From NCBI RefSeq assembly GCF_010093815.1, contig NW_022985552.1, positions 2,050,073 through 2,114,072 on the forward strand: a stretch of DNA of 64,000 bases. Direction: 5' to 3'. The notes beneath the pieces were generated by a model, which saw only the letters and a program-made list of their open reading frames with translations, searched no databases and was not told where the DNA came from. Each line of letters opens with the position of its first letter. The stretch's first letter is position 1. The stretch comes from Pseudovirgaria hyperparasitica (Eukaryota > Ascomycota > Dothideomycetes > Acrospermales > Acrospermaceae). Shown piece after piece: positions 10,402 to 22,616 of this stretch. A program made the position numbers and the translations under genes.

Positions 10402-12893
10402 ATTGTTGAAATATACGGAAAAAAATTTACGACCGGCTTTGAGGTCGCGTTGCGCGAAAATGGGTCGACGTAGTGGAGAAGGGCGAAGTTATGTATCCGG
10501 GCAGTTTCGAGGAGTCGACGGTAAGAAGGGGCGATCTCAGCTGGGTAGGACAACGATGGACAGCTGACGCGTCGAGGGTGGCGGCAGGCGAGTGGAAAAG
10601 TAGCGACAGTGGTCTGAGATGGTTGGGATGGAGTAGGAGATATGTACGCCGATGAGGAAGATTGATGAATTGTAAAGCATGTGTAGGAGCGAAAGACACT
10701 GGCATAGTCGAGAGATAACAAAGAACAGAACGAACGGCACTGATCAGGACACGATCATGGATGAGCGAGGTGGGTGTGGAGGGAGGAGAAGTGGAGGGTG
10801 GAGGGTGGAGGTGGAGAAGGCTATGATGATGAAAGAGAACTGCCACCACAATTAATTAATTATTAGGTAGCTATCTTTTCTCCCCTGCGTGAGATGCCGG
10901 TGCCGTCGACTCTCATAGGCTACTAGGCCCAACTCAGACTAACGGGCTATCGGCAATACCTGGTCTGTCTTAGCCAGGGAAGGTACGATGGAGCATGGAA
11001 CCTAGGTAGCGGTATAAATCGGTCTGAGTAACACCAATTACTTATATCAGGATAGAAGCCATATCATGAAGACTTGAAAAGTGATACAAGCAAGCCATTA
11101 CGATTGGTGTAATCAGCAGATATTAGATGATATAAGCAATTTGGAGTTTTGATGTTCTCCGCACGGACCTCGACTTCTTCTTATCGACCTCCATTCCTGG
11201 AAAGGCGCATCCTGTAGCGCCGTAACAATGTCAACGGTATCGCGGCAAGAAAACGGAAATCGGAAATCGGGAGCCCAGTGCGACCACCCACGCCACCGCA
11301 GCGCTCACCTCACCATCGCAATGATATATATAGGACGCTACTTCAATACATCGTATAGCTCGTTCTCTCCTTCGCAACAGCACGGCTTCTAGGGTCGTCT
11401 ATGGTCTGTTTGAGCAGAAGGCCTCTGACTAAAAAAATTGAGCCTAAAGTCGGACGAGAGCGTGGAGAGACTAACGAATCGGGCGGAAGAGCGGGCAGCA
11501 TAAACGGCAGACTGGAGTGAGAGCGCAAGAAACTTCGATCGCTCTGTGATAGATTGTATGAATACGATATATAGTCTTCAATATAGATAGATTACGTCGG
11601 TCGACTTTTCAGCTAGCTACCTATTCCCAGGTAGAACCATCCCCAATGGGCAAAAAATCAATATATCGCCCGTAATGGGCGGCTAGAGTGGACCCTCACA
11701 ATCGTCCACACTAGGAATCACTGTTCAGTCCTGATACCCAAGATAAGTTAACACTTCATCAGGTCAACTGTTATTATCTATTAATTATCATAATGTCCCT
11801 CTCGCTTCTTTCCATCAAATCCTTTCCATCTCTCTCTACGTCTTTAGCTTATACACTCCTATACCTCTATTATACACGTCGACTAATAACACATCATTCA
11901 TTATCGAATGATTGATATTCGTCTCGTTTGAGCTCCAGCTCGAGCTCTGTATCTTCTTACTCACTCTCTCCGACCTAGCGCACATTCATATATGCACCGT
12001 GACGGTCCTAATCTTTAGTCATCAAAAAAGCTCGCTACCTGCTCCTAGGGAAGCCTTACGAGGGTCTAATGCTAATAGGCGGTGTGGCAAGCATTCTTGC
12101 TCACCAGACATAGATGCACGCGTCCATCTCCTGACATCTTCTTGATATCCTGCGGGGCCCACTATGTACGTAGTAAAAACAATACTGCGGGTGTCGCGGG
12201 CGGCGTGTGTTGCGCTATAGTGTGGTTCTACCCGGCGTCAAGGATGGAAATTTACTACCTAAGACACACTCAAAATACTCCAACTGGAAGGTACGTACAT
12301 AGAATACATCAAGACCCATCAAGCCAGTCCCAACATCACCATCGCCCATACTGTACTAAGTCAATGAATCAACTGTAGTCTGTTCGTCTGGGCCAGTGTG
12401 AGCATAGATTATGACGTATCAACGTTTTGAGGTGGATCTTGGTGATTTTATCGCTGCATCTGTTCTCGTTTTCGTCTTCCCAGCAATCTGATTCATGCCT
12501 TGTTCCAGTTCAGGCAGGGGTCGTATGAACAAACGAAACAAAATAAAACTTAGGCAAATGCCGTACCCACTAAGCCAATTTGCCTGATGGATCAGATCAT
12601 TGTCAAGCCCAACAAAGTGCGGGAAGGAGTTGACTATCTCACGTGATTAGTTCCACCTCTGGCCCAACGTCACAAGTTTCGTCACAAGTTTCATCAAAGG
12701 TCGAGAACGCGGCGGGTGCTTGATATACCCAGGCGTAGCGCCAAATTTCTTTACCTCAAACACATTAGCATTGCCATATATACTCCAATATGTAAGTAAA
12801 CCCGGTGATATGACCATCGTCCAGCGAAATGACTTGCAGTAACAACAGTTTCGCTGCTTGCTCTGAAGGTCTCATCAGGCAGTCGATGCATCA
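10402..12893. other. 2.5-kb intergenic region, Kre6-type promoter side
   Basis: No gene recognised. From 10,765 to 10,822 the plus strand is a purine tract with repeated GGAGGGTGGAGG, that is, a CT-rich tract upstream of the Kre6-type gene, which is common in fungal promoters. A TATATATA tract lies at about 11,323, and a CACGTGA (E-box-like) site at about 12,640. Open frames of 60-100 codons at 11,343-12,378 have no recognisable protein features. Confidence 0.45.
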
Positions 12894-13711
12894 TCAACGC
12901 ATCATTCCATCGCGTCGTTCTATGGTGAAAAGCACGCAGGCGTCACTATCAACAGTAATTGAGTCTTCAACAACATGATTGCTCGTGCTAACTTGACCGC
13001 CCATGGAAGTCTCCCATCCAGTGACATTCCATTCCAGGCCCCGCGTGGAGATCTTAGCTGGACCATATAATGGGAGAATACCCACGTTTGGAGTGAAACA
13101 GATATGGTTTTGCGGCAGCAGAATCCTGTTAACTCCAGCTTTCAGGATAAAGGATATGCTAATGTCCGAGAATAGCCATATACGAAGCTCCGGGGTTCGC
13201 ATGGCTTCTCGCATCATCTCATGCAACAATCCTATTGCATGATCCAGTCTTCCAGATAGTGAGCCCAGTAGGATGACCTCTTCTGTAGGACTTTGCCATG
13301 GCGACGAAAGGGCAAATCTCATACACTTGGCCAAGTCTGTGCTGTACTGATCTGCGTCTTCATGGATCTGCACGCCTTTCGTTGCGTAGAACTGTCGAAC
13401 ATCCTGTCGAAGAGAATCCAGATCCCCTACAATGGCAGTGGGTAACTATGCATTCGATTAATGCACGCGCTACGGAGAACGGGTCCATTTTGACGTACAA
13501 AGTCGGAGCGACGCCCCTGACATGCGCCTTCGAATAGATCGTGCAGGCGATTTGCCCCACCGTCAGCGCAAATCCAGGTTGATGCGTGTGTCCAGATCGC
13601 TTCAAAGGTATCGCGCTGCTGGAGGGGCTGATTCAGAATGACGAGGCATCGATTTTCGATCTTGGAGTCTACAGATACCGGTTCGAGCAGTACGCCGGGT
13701 GTGTGGTCCAT
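12894..13711 (-). CDS. THI80: Thiamine pyrophosphokinase, 254 aa
   Basis: Transfers pyrophosphate from ATP to thiamine to make thiamine pyrophosphate, a cytosolic cofactor-synthesis step. Exon 1 is 13711-13499 and exon 2 is 13445-12894; the intron at 13446-13498 (53 bases, GTACGT...ATAG) is phase 0. Splicing joins RRSDF to LPTAIVGDLDSL and rebuilds the family order: VILNQPL (24-30), ICADGGANRL (47-56), IVGDLDSL (76-83), DQYSTDLAKC (103-112), LGSLSGRLDH, then GLEWNVTGWETSMGGQVSTSNH near the C-terminus. Length matches fungal homologues. The ATG at 13709-13711 is the first in frame after a TGA. No TPP riboswitch was recognised. It shares a 2.5-kb upstream region with the divergent second Zn2Cys6 gene. 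Confidence 0.94.
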
Positions 13712-16228
13712 CGCATTCTGCTTTCAGATGCAAGAGCGAGGGCGTGCCAGTCGGTGTGGTTGGTGTGGTAATTGATTTATCCAAAAATCGCGATGGTAGT
13801 AGGGTGGGTTTAGTGAGTTATGCTAGCGTGCGGGAAGCTGGAGCAGCTCCCGTGGACACAGATGAGGCGAGGTGAGCAACGAGTGAAGGATTTTCGGGGA
13901 GACCGGATGAGCTGGAGGCGGCGGCGGCGACAAAAGGACAAGGACAAAAAAGCTTTGGGCTTCTTCTTCGACCCGCCCACCACCACACGAGAGGTACGAG
14001 ATACCTAACTGAATACGGGGCTGCATCTTCACCTGCACCTCATCTGCCAACCACTTGTAACATCTCAGGTGGATTCGAATATCCTGACATCACTTGTCGA
14101 CAGGAGGGTCCGCGGGTATAGATGATCACGCCACCCCTTGTGCCAAGACTTTGACATCTCGTCTGCCCATCTATCTGGGGCAGTGGACCTACACATCTAC
14201 CTCTGCCTCTGCTACCTACCAACATACTGTAATTACCATAGGCATAGGATAGGTACTCTACTAAAAGGTACACCCGTGCGTAGTATGGTACCTAATATGG
14301 GCTTCATGCATCTGCCATGCATCTGCCCTCTGCGTGTACCTTTTGGATGCCCAGCCTCGGTCTAAGATCACCCGAGGTCGTCCCGGCATCGGTGAACGCT
14401 CGGTAGTATCTAGGTAGGTTTGGACGTCAACAGTCAGTCAGCGGCACGGTTTGTTAGTAGTACCAAGTAGACATCATCGCCCTATGTTTCACTTTTGCGT
14501 TTGGGAGCTTTCGTCGTTTCTACCATCTTGTCCATCGTCGTCATCCGTGTTCTTGCTTGCAGGGAATCTTTTCCTGTGCAAGCAAGCAGGATCGCCAAAG
14601 CTCAATCCAGGTCCGATCTCTGCAGGCCAGCATTTGTCATTTCACCTGCAGTTTTATCTGCCACCAATGTACCCAGGAAGATCGACCTGTCTATCACTCA
14701 CACATGCAGCCTTATGCTGATTCTGGAATGAGAGTCTGCACCCAGCCACTAAAGGAGCCTAGCTTGCCTTGCTTGCTGCGGCTATCTATCAACACTATAC
14801 CATCGACCTACTCCCCCGGCTTGGCCTTGTCTGCTACCTGTGTGTGCTGAGGTGTCTGGCACCAGCCGCTTGGCTCAGAATGTGGAGGAGTACTATGCTC
14901 TCACTGCTTCGATGCATCTGGTGGCTGATGGGGTTGCTGATGTCCCAATAACTCAAACTCTTCAGTGTCTTCGCCTATCAATCTTGCTGTCAGCATCGTT
15001 GCCGTATAGATCGAACTGCAAGAGATGGTTTCGTAGTTTACTACAAGACTATCCGATACAGTCATAGGAGCACCTCTCCCTAGTCGAGACGTCTCTCTTT
15101 CCTTCCTTTTCAATCTCATGTGGCATAGGTACGAACGAGGTGCACCCATATATTTCACGCTACCTCATACTGCAAGAAAATTTCCGTATCACACACTATC
15201 GTCTCAAGCGTTTCTAGTCTTGTCGCCGCGGAAGCAGGTCGTAGAGAGCTGGTTCTTGTTCACCTATATCATCAACCTCCAGTGAGTCGTATGAACTTGC
15301 CAGCAGCGTTGTTGGCCTCGTCAGACCTATCATTCTGACGCAGGCACAGATCTAATATCACACCTTGTTACATTATCCCTATCCCTGTTCTCATCTCGTC
15401 TATTCGTTCGCCAACGAATACACGTCAATGTTAGGTCAGGTCTCTTGCTTCTTCTCGACATGGCGGGCCCACAGATCTGACTTGCATTTCCGCCACCTGG
15501 TCGATCGTGGCTTGGAGGACTAGCCTCTATACCCATGTAACGGTTCAGCTGCTAAGTAGCGAGCTTTGTGACGGCTGGGCGGAGTCATTCTGATTAAGTT
15601 CCCTGTTTAGGCGTAAAAAGAAAGCTGGCCGGGGGAATGAGACCGACATGCTGGAACTCGCACGATCTTCAATGCAGCTCACCAACGGCCCACCCGCTGT
15701 CAAGATGCTCCTCCCCTGCCCTTTAGCTGATTGGTGAGAGCTAGGTCATACCAGCCATGCATAAGTCTGAGTAGAAGCATCATTGCATAATGGTTTGCAG
15801 CAGGATGAGCTTGCGGATGTACAAATTCTCCAGCCCCGTGAGATCGTGCGACATTCCCTGCAGTATCTCCACGAACCCTGATAGAAGCTGCACCAGGCCT
15901 GCGTGCTGGACCACTGCCAGCCAGCGTATACCGCGCCAGACGCCTAGTATGTTATTCAGGATATATATACGGCTCAACGACACGGATCCCCTCCCAGGGA
16001 CGCTAGTTCATCGTCTCCTCACGGGAAAAGCTGTTCATATACAATCTGTGCCTCCAATTCGTGCCCCTTTGACTTGACCCAGTACCTAGCCAAAGGCGAG
16101 AAGCATCTTGCGTGCTTTATTTGACACGCTGCTTACAGTGGACAGTACGTTGATTCATACAACTTCTCTTTATACTCTACTAATAGGTCAATAGCAACCT
16201 GAGCCAATATAACCATATTGAATTTATC
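13712..16228. other. 2.5-kb divergent intergenic region
   Basis: Separates the thiamine pyrophosphokinase gene (-) from the second Zn2Cys6 gene (+), so it should hold both promoters. A GGC-repeat and purine-rich stretch lies at 13,910-13,960. Around 14,310 CATGCATCTGC is repeated. Apart from a possible exon at 15,780-15,983 (listed separately) I recognise no gene. Confidence 0.45.
15780..15983 (-). other. Possible exon or gene relic, function unknown
   Basis: A 67-codon minus-strand frame with coding-like codon choice (many CTG, GTG, CTC) and amphipathic, Leu-rich sequence ending in TGA. It lacks an ATG at its 5' end and I found no convincing upstream exon, so it could be a last exon, a relic or chance. 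No domain recognised. Confidence 0.2.
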
Positions 16229-19200
16229 ATGGATCGCATTCGTAACGGCCGTATCGTCAAGGACAACGGCCTCATAGCCTGTCAACAATGTGCCACGGCA
16301 AAAGCGGGGTGTAACAAAGATCCTGTCAGTATTGTTACCATAGATTTAACTAATTCGGTGGCTCACCTCTCACCAGGAACAATGCTCAAGATGCAAAGCA
16401 AAAGGATACGTGTGTCAGGTGCGACTAAGAAACGTTCGCGGGAACGGGTCGAAGAAAACTACAATCAACGATAAGGCCGCCAAAGCTCGCTATAATTGCG
16501 AGGCCACTAAGTCTCGCTTGTAAATAACACCGCACATATATTTAACGGAGTGTTGGCTGATTGTCCCAGTCACGAGACCTCACATATTCCTCGCCACGTT
16601 TCTACTCCATTTCCCACTTCCTCGCCGTCGAGCAACTATAACTCGACACCTATGCACGATTCACCACAACTGGCCTGGACTGGACAATACTCACAACAGA
16701 GTGACGCTCAGATAGGCTCATTGGGTATGAGACAGGAATATGGATATCAAGTTGGGACTTTTGACGTCGGTCGCGAGCCCGAGCCCTATCCATCAAATCA
16801 GCAAGACTTAGCATCCTCATGGATTTCACAGGGTTCCTGGCCCATGGAAAGCTCTCCCACCACTCCATCGGACGCGTTCCCGGCCTACTATAACTATGGC
16901 TTGCAGCACACGCCTGTCACAATGAACGTAAGACTCGAGGGGCAAGGACAACCTGGAGTCTACGATGAAGCCCTGAGAGCACAAGGCGGGATATACGAGG
17001 GTCACAATACTTCACCACCACCTGATTATACTATGGAATACGGGAACAACCAAAATATACAGATGAATGGAGCGTACCAAGATCTCACTGGCTTCGATCA
17101 GGGTCAATGCGGAACCTACATAGAACTTGATACTCCTCTCTTTGATACGCATACCCTCGGAAGTACTCCTCTGTCCACCTCGTCGTCATTTGGGACCACT
17201 TTTGCTGGAACTACAGCATCACCGGGATCCACCCCTGAATTGTACCATCCGCATAACTTCTTCGACCAAAATTGGCAACATCCTTCTACTGTATACAGTC
17301 AGTTTCCCACACCATTGTCATCGAGTGAAGAAGCCGCGGGCGCTGATGATACGCAGATGTATCAGCCGATGGACTCTATCTCCAGACTAGCGTCAGCAAT
17401 GAAAGGTCTTCATGCATTACATGGCCTGGTCCCTATACCATCCTGCCGACTGCCTGTGTCCCTACGAATTGATGATCATATGCGATCTCAGTTGACTTGC
17501 ACGCTCCAGAAGATGGCGCACACCATAACAAATAGAAAGCGTCTGCAAGGTCTCTTCAGCTACGACAATAGTGGTCTGATCCTACCCCCGTTGGACGTGC
17601 TTTCTCATCTACTGGACGGATATATGGCCAATTTTGAATTGTATTATCACATACAACCTTCGGAAATCATCAACACCGGCGAAAACGTTGCAGACGAGAA
17701 TGACGCAGCCAGTCTCTTCTTGCTTTGTATGACCGTCGGTGCACTGGCTTCTAATGCATCTAATGTTGATACTATTGGGTTGGTAGATGGTATAGTGGAA
17801 GCTTGTCGAACAGCGTTGTTCGAGACAAGAAGTACTTATTCATGTGACCTTACCCGACTACGAGCCGTGTTCTTGTTTTTGAGCCTGGCAGCCTGGGGAG
17901 CAGACAAGCAACAGAGAAAGGTACAACCAGGCACTCCATCACAACCGAAGTCCGATGTGTTTCTTGATGCTAATATGAGTACAGTACGCACGAGGTCAGC
18001 ATGAGATTTACCTGAACGTGAGCAAGCCTCAATCACATACGCATGAGCCATCTGCTAACTATATAAAAGTCTTTGCACAGAACTGGTCGCCTTGGAAAGG
18101 GGCAATTCGATTATGCAACGGAGAGTCTCACAGACGTCGAAAGTGCCTACCGTCGCTGGCGAGAGCACGAAAGTAATAACAGGTAAGGTTCCATACTATT
18201 TTTAGGCTCCTAGGAGAGCTATGCTGATCACTACAACAGACTGGTGTACTCATGGATCGCCCTAGACCAAGAGCTCAACATGTTCCACGAGATCCCGACC
18301 ACCAATGGTAAACCACCTGGTATGGGGATCCACGACATAAATGCCGCATTACCCCTATCAGACGAGTTCTGGAACGCCACAACACCCGAAGAATGGGCAA
18401 CTCATATCTCTGGGAGACCGCATTCAGTTCACAGCTTGCACAGTTTATACATACAATTCAAACGAAATGGCCTCAGCCAGGAAGGACTCACACCGCTCCA
18501 TCTTCGATTACTCCTCTACCCATTACATCAGCAGGTCCAGTCGCTTTTGGAGACCATCGATCCGTTGAAAACGCGCCCCAAGTCACTAGGTGATAACCTC
18601 ACGTCATTGCAAGCACAACGTCGCTTCCTCTCACAATGGTACGACCACGCCCAAAATCTACTTCAGTCACTCCACCGACAGGATCTCTGTGATGCTGTCC
18701 ACGCAAGCGAAATCATGTACCATTTGATTACAATTAAAACCATCGCCCGGTTTGCGGATGCTAAGCGGCTTGCTAGCGGTGAAATACATGTTGAGCAGTT
18801 TATGCAGACGTTCTGCATTTTTCCAGAAAAGCTTATGGCACTATACTATCACAGTGGGCAAGTACTGCGGATCTCGCGTACCATACAACCTCAGTATCGA
18901 CCATTGTGGCTATCTGAAGCTGTTTATCGAGCGGGTTTGGTGTTATGGGCTGCCAGCATTTACACCAGCCGCGCCCAAAACCCGATTATCAGAACCGCAA
19001 TGACTGACGAACCGATATATCTCAATGTGCTTCGCCCGGGGAGTGCGCAAGCCAGCGCCTACGAAAAATTCTGGCTCCATGGAGAAGGTCTTCAGAAGGG
19101 AGCTCCGATGCTCCAAGTGGATGATGGCACGTCCTCTATCACAGTTGATGACCCAGCCCGTATCGTGAGTTACTGTGCCAACCTGGTTAGTAGTAGCTGT

Positions 19201-19260
19201 GGTCCCGGGTCACGGAGAATTGGGAAAGACTTAATGGCCTTAGCGGTCATGCATTTTTAA
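16229..19260 (+). CDS. Second Zn2Cys6 fungal transcription factor, 5 exons, about 928 aa
   Basis: Predicted nuclear regulator. Exons: 16229-16324, 16377-16519, 16570-17983, 18070-18182, 18240-19260. The intron between exons 3 and 4 is ambiguous: 17984-18069 and 17995-18080 are both 86 bases and both keep frame. Exons 1 and 2 together give the six-cysteine cluster at residues 18, 21, 28, 35, 38 and 45 (CQQCATAKAGC, then CSRCKAKGYVC). The loop after the second Cys has only one Lys, where Arg/Lys contacts are usual. A long Ser/Pro/Gln/Tyr-rich region follows, then a helical middle-homology region (PPLDVLSHLLDGYMANFELY, RAVFLFLSLAAWG, VYSWIALDQELNMFHEI) typical of fungal_trans-type regulators. 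Other introns are 50-57 bases. The ATG at 16229 precedes the cluster closely. Targets are unknown. Confidence 0.85.
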
Positions 19261-20751
19261 GCACTCATGTTCTGAAGGCATGCTGACACGCTGGGATGCA
19301 TTGATGCCATCTGCAACGTTATTCTCATCTGTAATATTATGATATCCAACCCTTTCGAAAGATTATGGCCATGGGTAGCGGTCGAAAATAATGAGGTAGC
19401 AAGAAAGTAATCACATTGGCGTTATCGACACGATGACTCGTACGTGTCAAGCATATGTACGGATAGCCTGCCAAAAACCTGCCGTTCACATTCAAGACGT
19501 TGATATTGTCCAATAAGGTTCTCGCCCAAGTGATCTGCCGTCTGCCAGAGTGGCCTGTGTCATGACTTTCTGGGACATGGAATCGCAGCGCATGCTTGTA
19601 TCTATTCGGACCGATCGCTACAATAGCGCTATTTTCGGAAGTGAGAACTTGATCCGCAGATCTTGTGGTTGGCTAGTAAGAAACGGGCCGTTCCATAGCG
19701 CTGCCTGTGCATGTATGTCTGATGTACCTATCTATATAGTACCGTTATTGCGACGAGGCGACAGGCATTATTGGTCTGAGACCACAACCGGTGCATGGAA
19801 CTATGTAAGACATTGAGATGATGTGCAGATTCTGCTGCCTTTATTGGGTCCACCCAGAACGCCACTGGGAAAAGACAGGCACGGAAGATTTACTCATTTC
19901 AAATCAGGCCTTGCATATGCACGCCCATTCGCACACACATCGTGACACCATCCGGTGGCTAGATTGCCAGTGGCGGGTATAGGTGCAGGGAACTCGCGTG
20001 GCGACCATGTCATTGTGACTTATGGTCTGCATAGCAGTGTCTTTCCTAGCCGCTGGAAGCGCATGCATACCCCTGCTCCTAGACCATATTCAAACCCCAC
20101 GGAAACAAAGTGCGAAGTTGTCATATGCATATGATCGGTGATTTTATTTTATTATGTGTACCATGCAGGGGGATGGATACGAGTCTTCTCTCTCTACTGA
20201 CCGCCCCTATACACACTACAAAACGTTGAAAAAGCATACATATGCTTGCGAAGCGGTTACAACGCAGTAGTAGTAGGCTGGCGGCTGTCCCGGCTTCGAT
20301 TTGTGGCTGCGGATCGCACTCTTTCCGTCGTAAACCATACGCAGCTCTCGCCAGCAGGGGATCATATACTATGTACTATACATCAAAGAACTCGTTTCAC
20401 AGTTGGGCACAGTTCCAACCCAAAATGTGAAGAGAAACAACGGAATGCACAGTTGTGGTACGCACGCCAATTGGGTTTTCGTCCAGACGCGACAGCTCAG
20501 AGCAGCGGTCCGCGACCTCGGTAAACGCGGCGCGGGGTACCCAGGCCGTAGCATACATACTCTTCTTCTTTGACCATTCTGAGGAATTTACAATGTAGGT
20601 ATATGAATGCAACATCGTCGTCGACAGATCACAACTATCTACTTCGTATCTGATTCGTTCCGCGATTCACATCCATTCTAAATCTAGTGAACGTGCTCCT
20701 GGAAGTAGTGCACATCTGATTATCCCTATCCTCACTGCAAAGTACGTTACC
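19261..20751. other. Intergenic region upstream of the dehydrogenase gene
   Basis: Normal composition. Frames of 60-90 codons at 19,550-20,615 carry no recognisable protein sequence. It should hold the 3' UTR of the second Zn2Cys6 gene and the promoter of the dehydrogenase. The AT-rich stretch at about 20,140-20,160 is unremarkable. Confidence 0.45.
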
Positions 20752-21891
20752 ATGCCTACCGCTCTATCTATCCGCCGGGTCGAAGGCAAGCCAGGCGAGG
20801 TTTACTACCCACTCGAGAAGGTCGCTCTGCCAGAACCAAACCCTTCAGACAGCGAAGTTGTCGTGCAACTCACTGCTGCAGCTCTGAATCATCGCGACCT
20901 CTTCATCAGGCAGCATCTCTACCCTGCCATCAGCTTTGGCACACCGCTTCTTGCCGATGGGTGCGGCGTGGTCGTCAAAGCCGGTCCTTCCCCTGAAGCA
21001 CAGGGTTGGCTTCACAAGCGTGTGATTATCAATCCTGGGACGGGGTGGAAGGATGACCCAGACGGACCGGAAAGTCAAAAGGGTTATGCTATTTTAGGAG
21101 GCACGAAACTAAACAATAAAGGTACTCTCGCGGAATGCATCACCATCGATGCTAGTGAGTTGGAAGAAGTACCTAGTCACCTGAGTGATGTTGAGGCTGC
21201 TGCACTTCCTCTTGCAGGTTTAACTGCATGGAGGGCCTTTGCGTCCAAAAGTGGAAACGCAGAGGCTGGGCGTAATATCCTGGTGACAGGTATCGGTGGA
21301 GGTGTAGCATTGATGGTACTCATGTTCGCGAGCGCCGCTGGTTGCAACGTTTATGTCAGTAGTGGCGACGAAGCAAAGTTGACCAAGGCCAAAGATATTG
21401 GTGCTCAAGGGGGTGTGAATTATCGTGAAGATGGCTGGGAGAAGAAGCTCGTTGCGCAGCTGCCTCAACCCCGGAAATACCTAGACGCAATCATTGATGG
21501 TGCTGGTGGCAATATAGTCGAGAAGGGCATGCGTCTATTGAAGGTACGTACCTACATGGTTGGTTATTATGTTAGTGAGCTAATTTCAGTGTAGCCAGGT
21601 GGTATCATCTCCATGTATGGCATGACCACTGGTCCGAAGATGCCATGGGTGATGGGTGCGGTAATGAGAAATATCGAGCTTCGTGGTTCAACGATGGGGT
21701 CGCGCAAGGAGTTCGGCGATATGGTAGCATTCGTGAATAAGAAGAAGCTACATCCAATCGTGTCGCGCACTGTTCAAGGTCTGGATAATCTAGACGGCAT
21801 CAATACACTATTCGAGGATATGAAAAATGGAACACAGTTTGGGAAACTTGTAGTAGAAATCAGTACTTTAGAAATAGATAGTAAGCTATAA
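20752..21891 (+). CDS. Zinc-type alcohol dehydrogenase-like / quinone reductase-like oxidoreductase (MDR superfamily), 362 aa
   Basis: NAD(P)-dependent oxidoreductase of the medium-chain dehydrogenase/reductase superfamily; substrate unknown, probably cytosolic. Exon 1 is 20752-21543, exon 2 is 21595-21891; the intron (51 bases, GTACGT...GTAG) is phase 0 and joins RLLK to PGGIISMYG. The GroES-like half includes NHRDLFIRQHLYP (46-58) and DGCGVV (69-74). The Rossmann half has the dinucleotide-binding TGIGGGVA (179-186). The four-Cys structural zinc loop of classical alcohol dehydrogenases is absent. The ATG is followed by the family's usual N-terminus. The C-terminus (FGKLVVEIS...SKL) is complete, but the last ~45 bases are abruptly AT-rich and lead straight into the RIPped block, so the final residues may have changed. 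Confidence 0.9.
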
Positions 21892-22122
21892 TATAGTATT
21901 CTTATAATAAGAGCTATATAGATAATAATAAAAGATATAGTACTCTTTAAAGATAGCTATTCTAAATATCTAGAGGTAGATATTATAAATAATAGAGATA
22001 AGAACTTCTTAATTATAGAGATAAGAGTATACCTTAGAAGAAGATAGTAGTATAGAAGGTATCTTAAATAAATAAAGACTAGGGGTATAATATATAGTAT
22101 ATAAAGTATATTTAATTAAAAG

Positions 22123-22123
<1 letters not shown>
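21892..22123. other. AT-rich RIP-affected flank between gene space and transposon block
   Basis: Very AT-rich sequence with almost no CpA, TpG or CpG, starting at the dehydrogenase stop codon. No repeat family recognised. At 22108-22119 it contains ATATTTAATTAA, which recurs at 62418-62429 and may be the left copy of a LINE target-site duplication. Confidence 0.6.

Positions 22124-22181
<58 letters not shown>
22124..22181 (+). repeat. (AAT)n microsatellite, probable tail of LINE IV
   Basis: About 19 AAT units running into the assembly gap. The same (AAT)n marks the 3' end of each minus-strand LINE at 31,291, 56,403 and 63,164, so this is most simply the tail of the LINE split by chromovirus H. 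Confidence 0.75.
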
Positions 22182-22616
22182 NNNNNNNNNNNNNNNNNNN
22201 NNNNNNNNNNNNNNNNNNNNNNNNNNNNNNNNNNNNNNNNNNNNNNNNNNNNNNNNNNNNNNNNNNNNNNNNNNNNNNNNNNNNNNNNNNNNNNNNNNNN
22301 NNNNNNNNNNNNNNNNNNNNNNNNNNNNNNNNNNNNNNNNNNNNNNNNNNNNNNNNNNNNNNNNNNNNNNNNNNNNNNNNNNNNNNNNNNNNNNNNNNNN
22401 NNNNNNNNNNNNNNNNNNNNNNNNNNNNNNNNNNNNNNNNNNNNNNNNNNNNNNNNNNNNNNNNNNNNNNNNNNNNNNNNNNNNNNNNNNNNNNNNNNNN
22501 NNNNNNNNNNNNNNNNNNNNNNNNNNNNNNNNNNNNNNNNNNNNNNNNNNNNNNNNNNNNNNNNNNNNNNNNNNNNNNNNNNNNNNNNNNNNNNNNNNNN
22601 NNNNNNNNNNNNNNNN
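22182..22616. other. Assembly gap, 435 N
   Basis: Unsequenced. By comparison with chromovirus B it should hold the left LTR of chromovirus H (228 bp), about 37 bp of adjacent H sequence and about 100 bp of LINE IV 3' end. That roughly fits the gap size if the N count is meaningful. Confidence 0.8.

Noticed and set aside
12894-13711. TPP riboswitch control of the thiamine pyrophosphokinase gene
   Set aside because: I searched the intron and upstream region by eye for the conserved TPP aptamer core and did not find it.
22124-22181. (AAT)n as an independent microsatellite locus
   Set aside because: The same repeat marks LINE 3' ends at 31,291, 56,403 and 63,164, so a LINE tail is the simpler reading.
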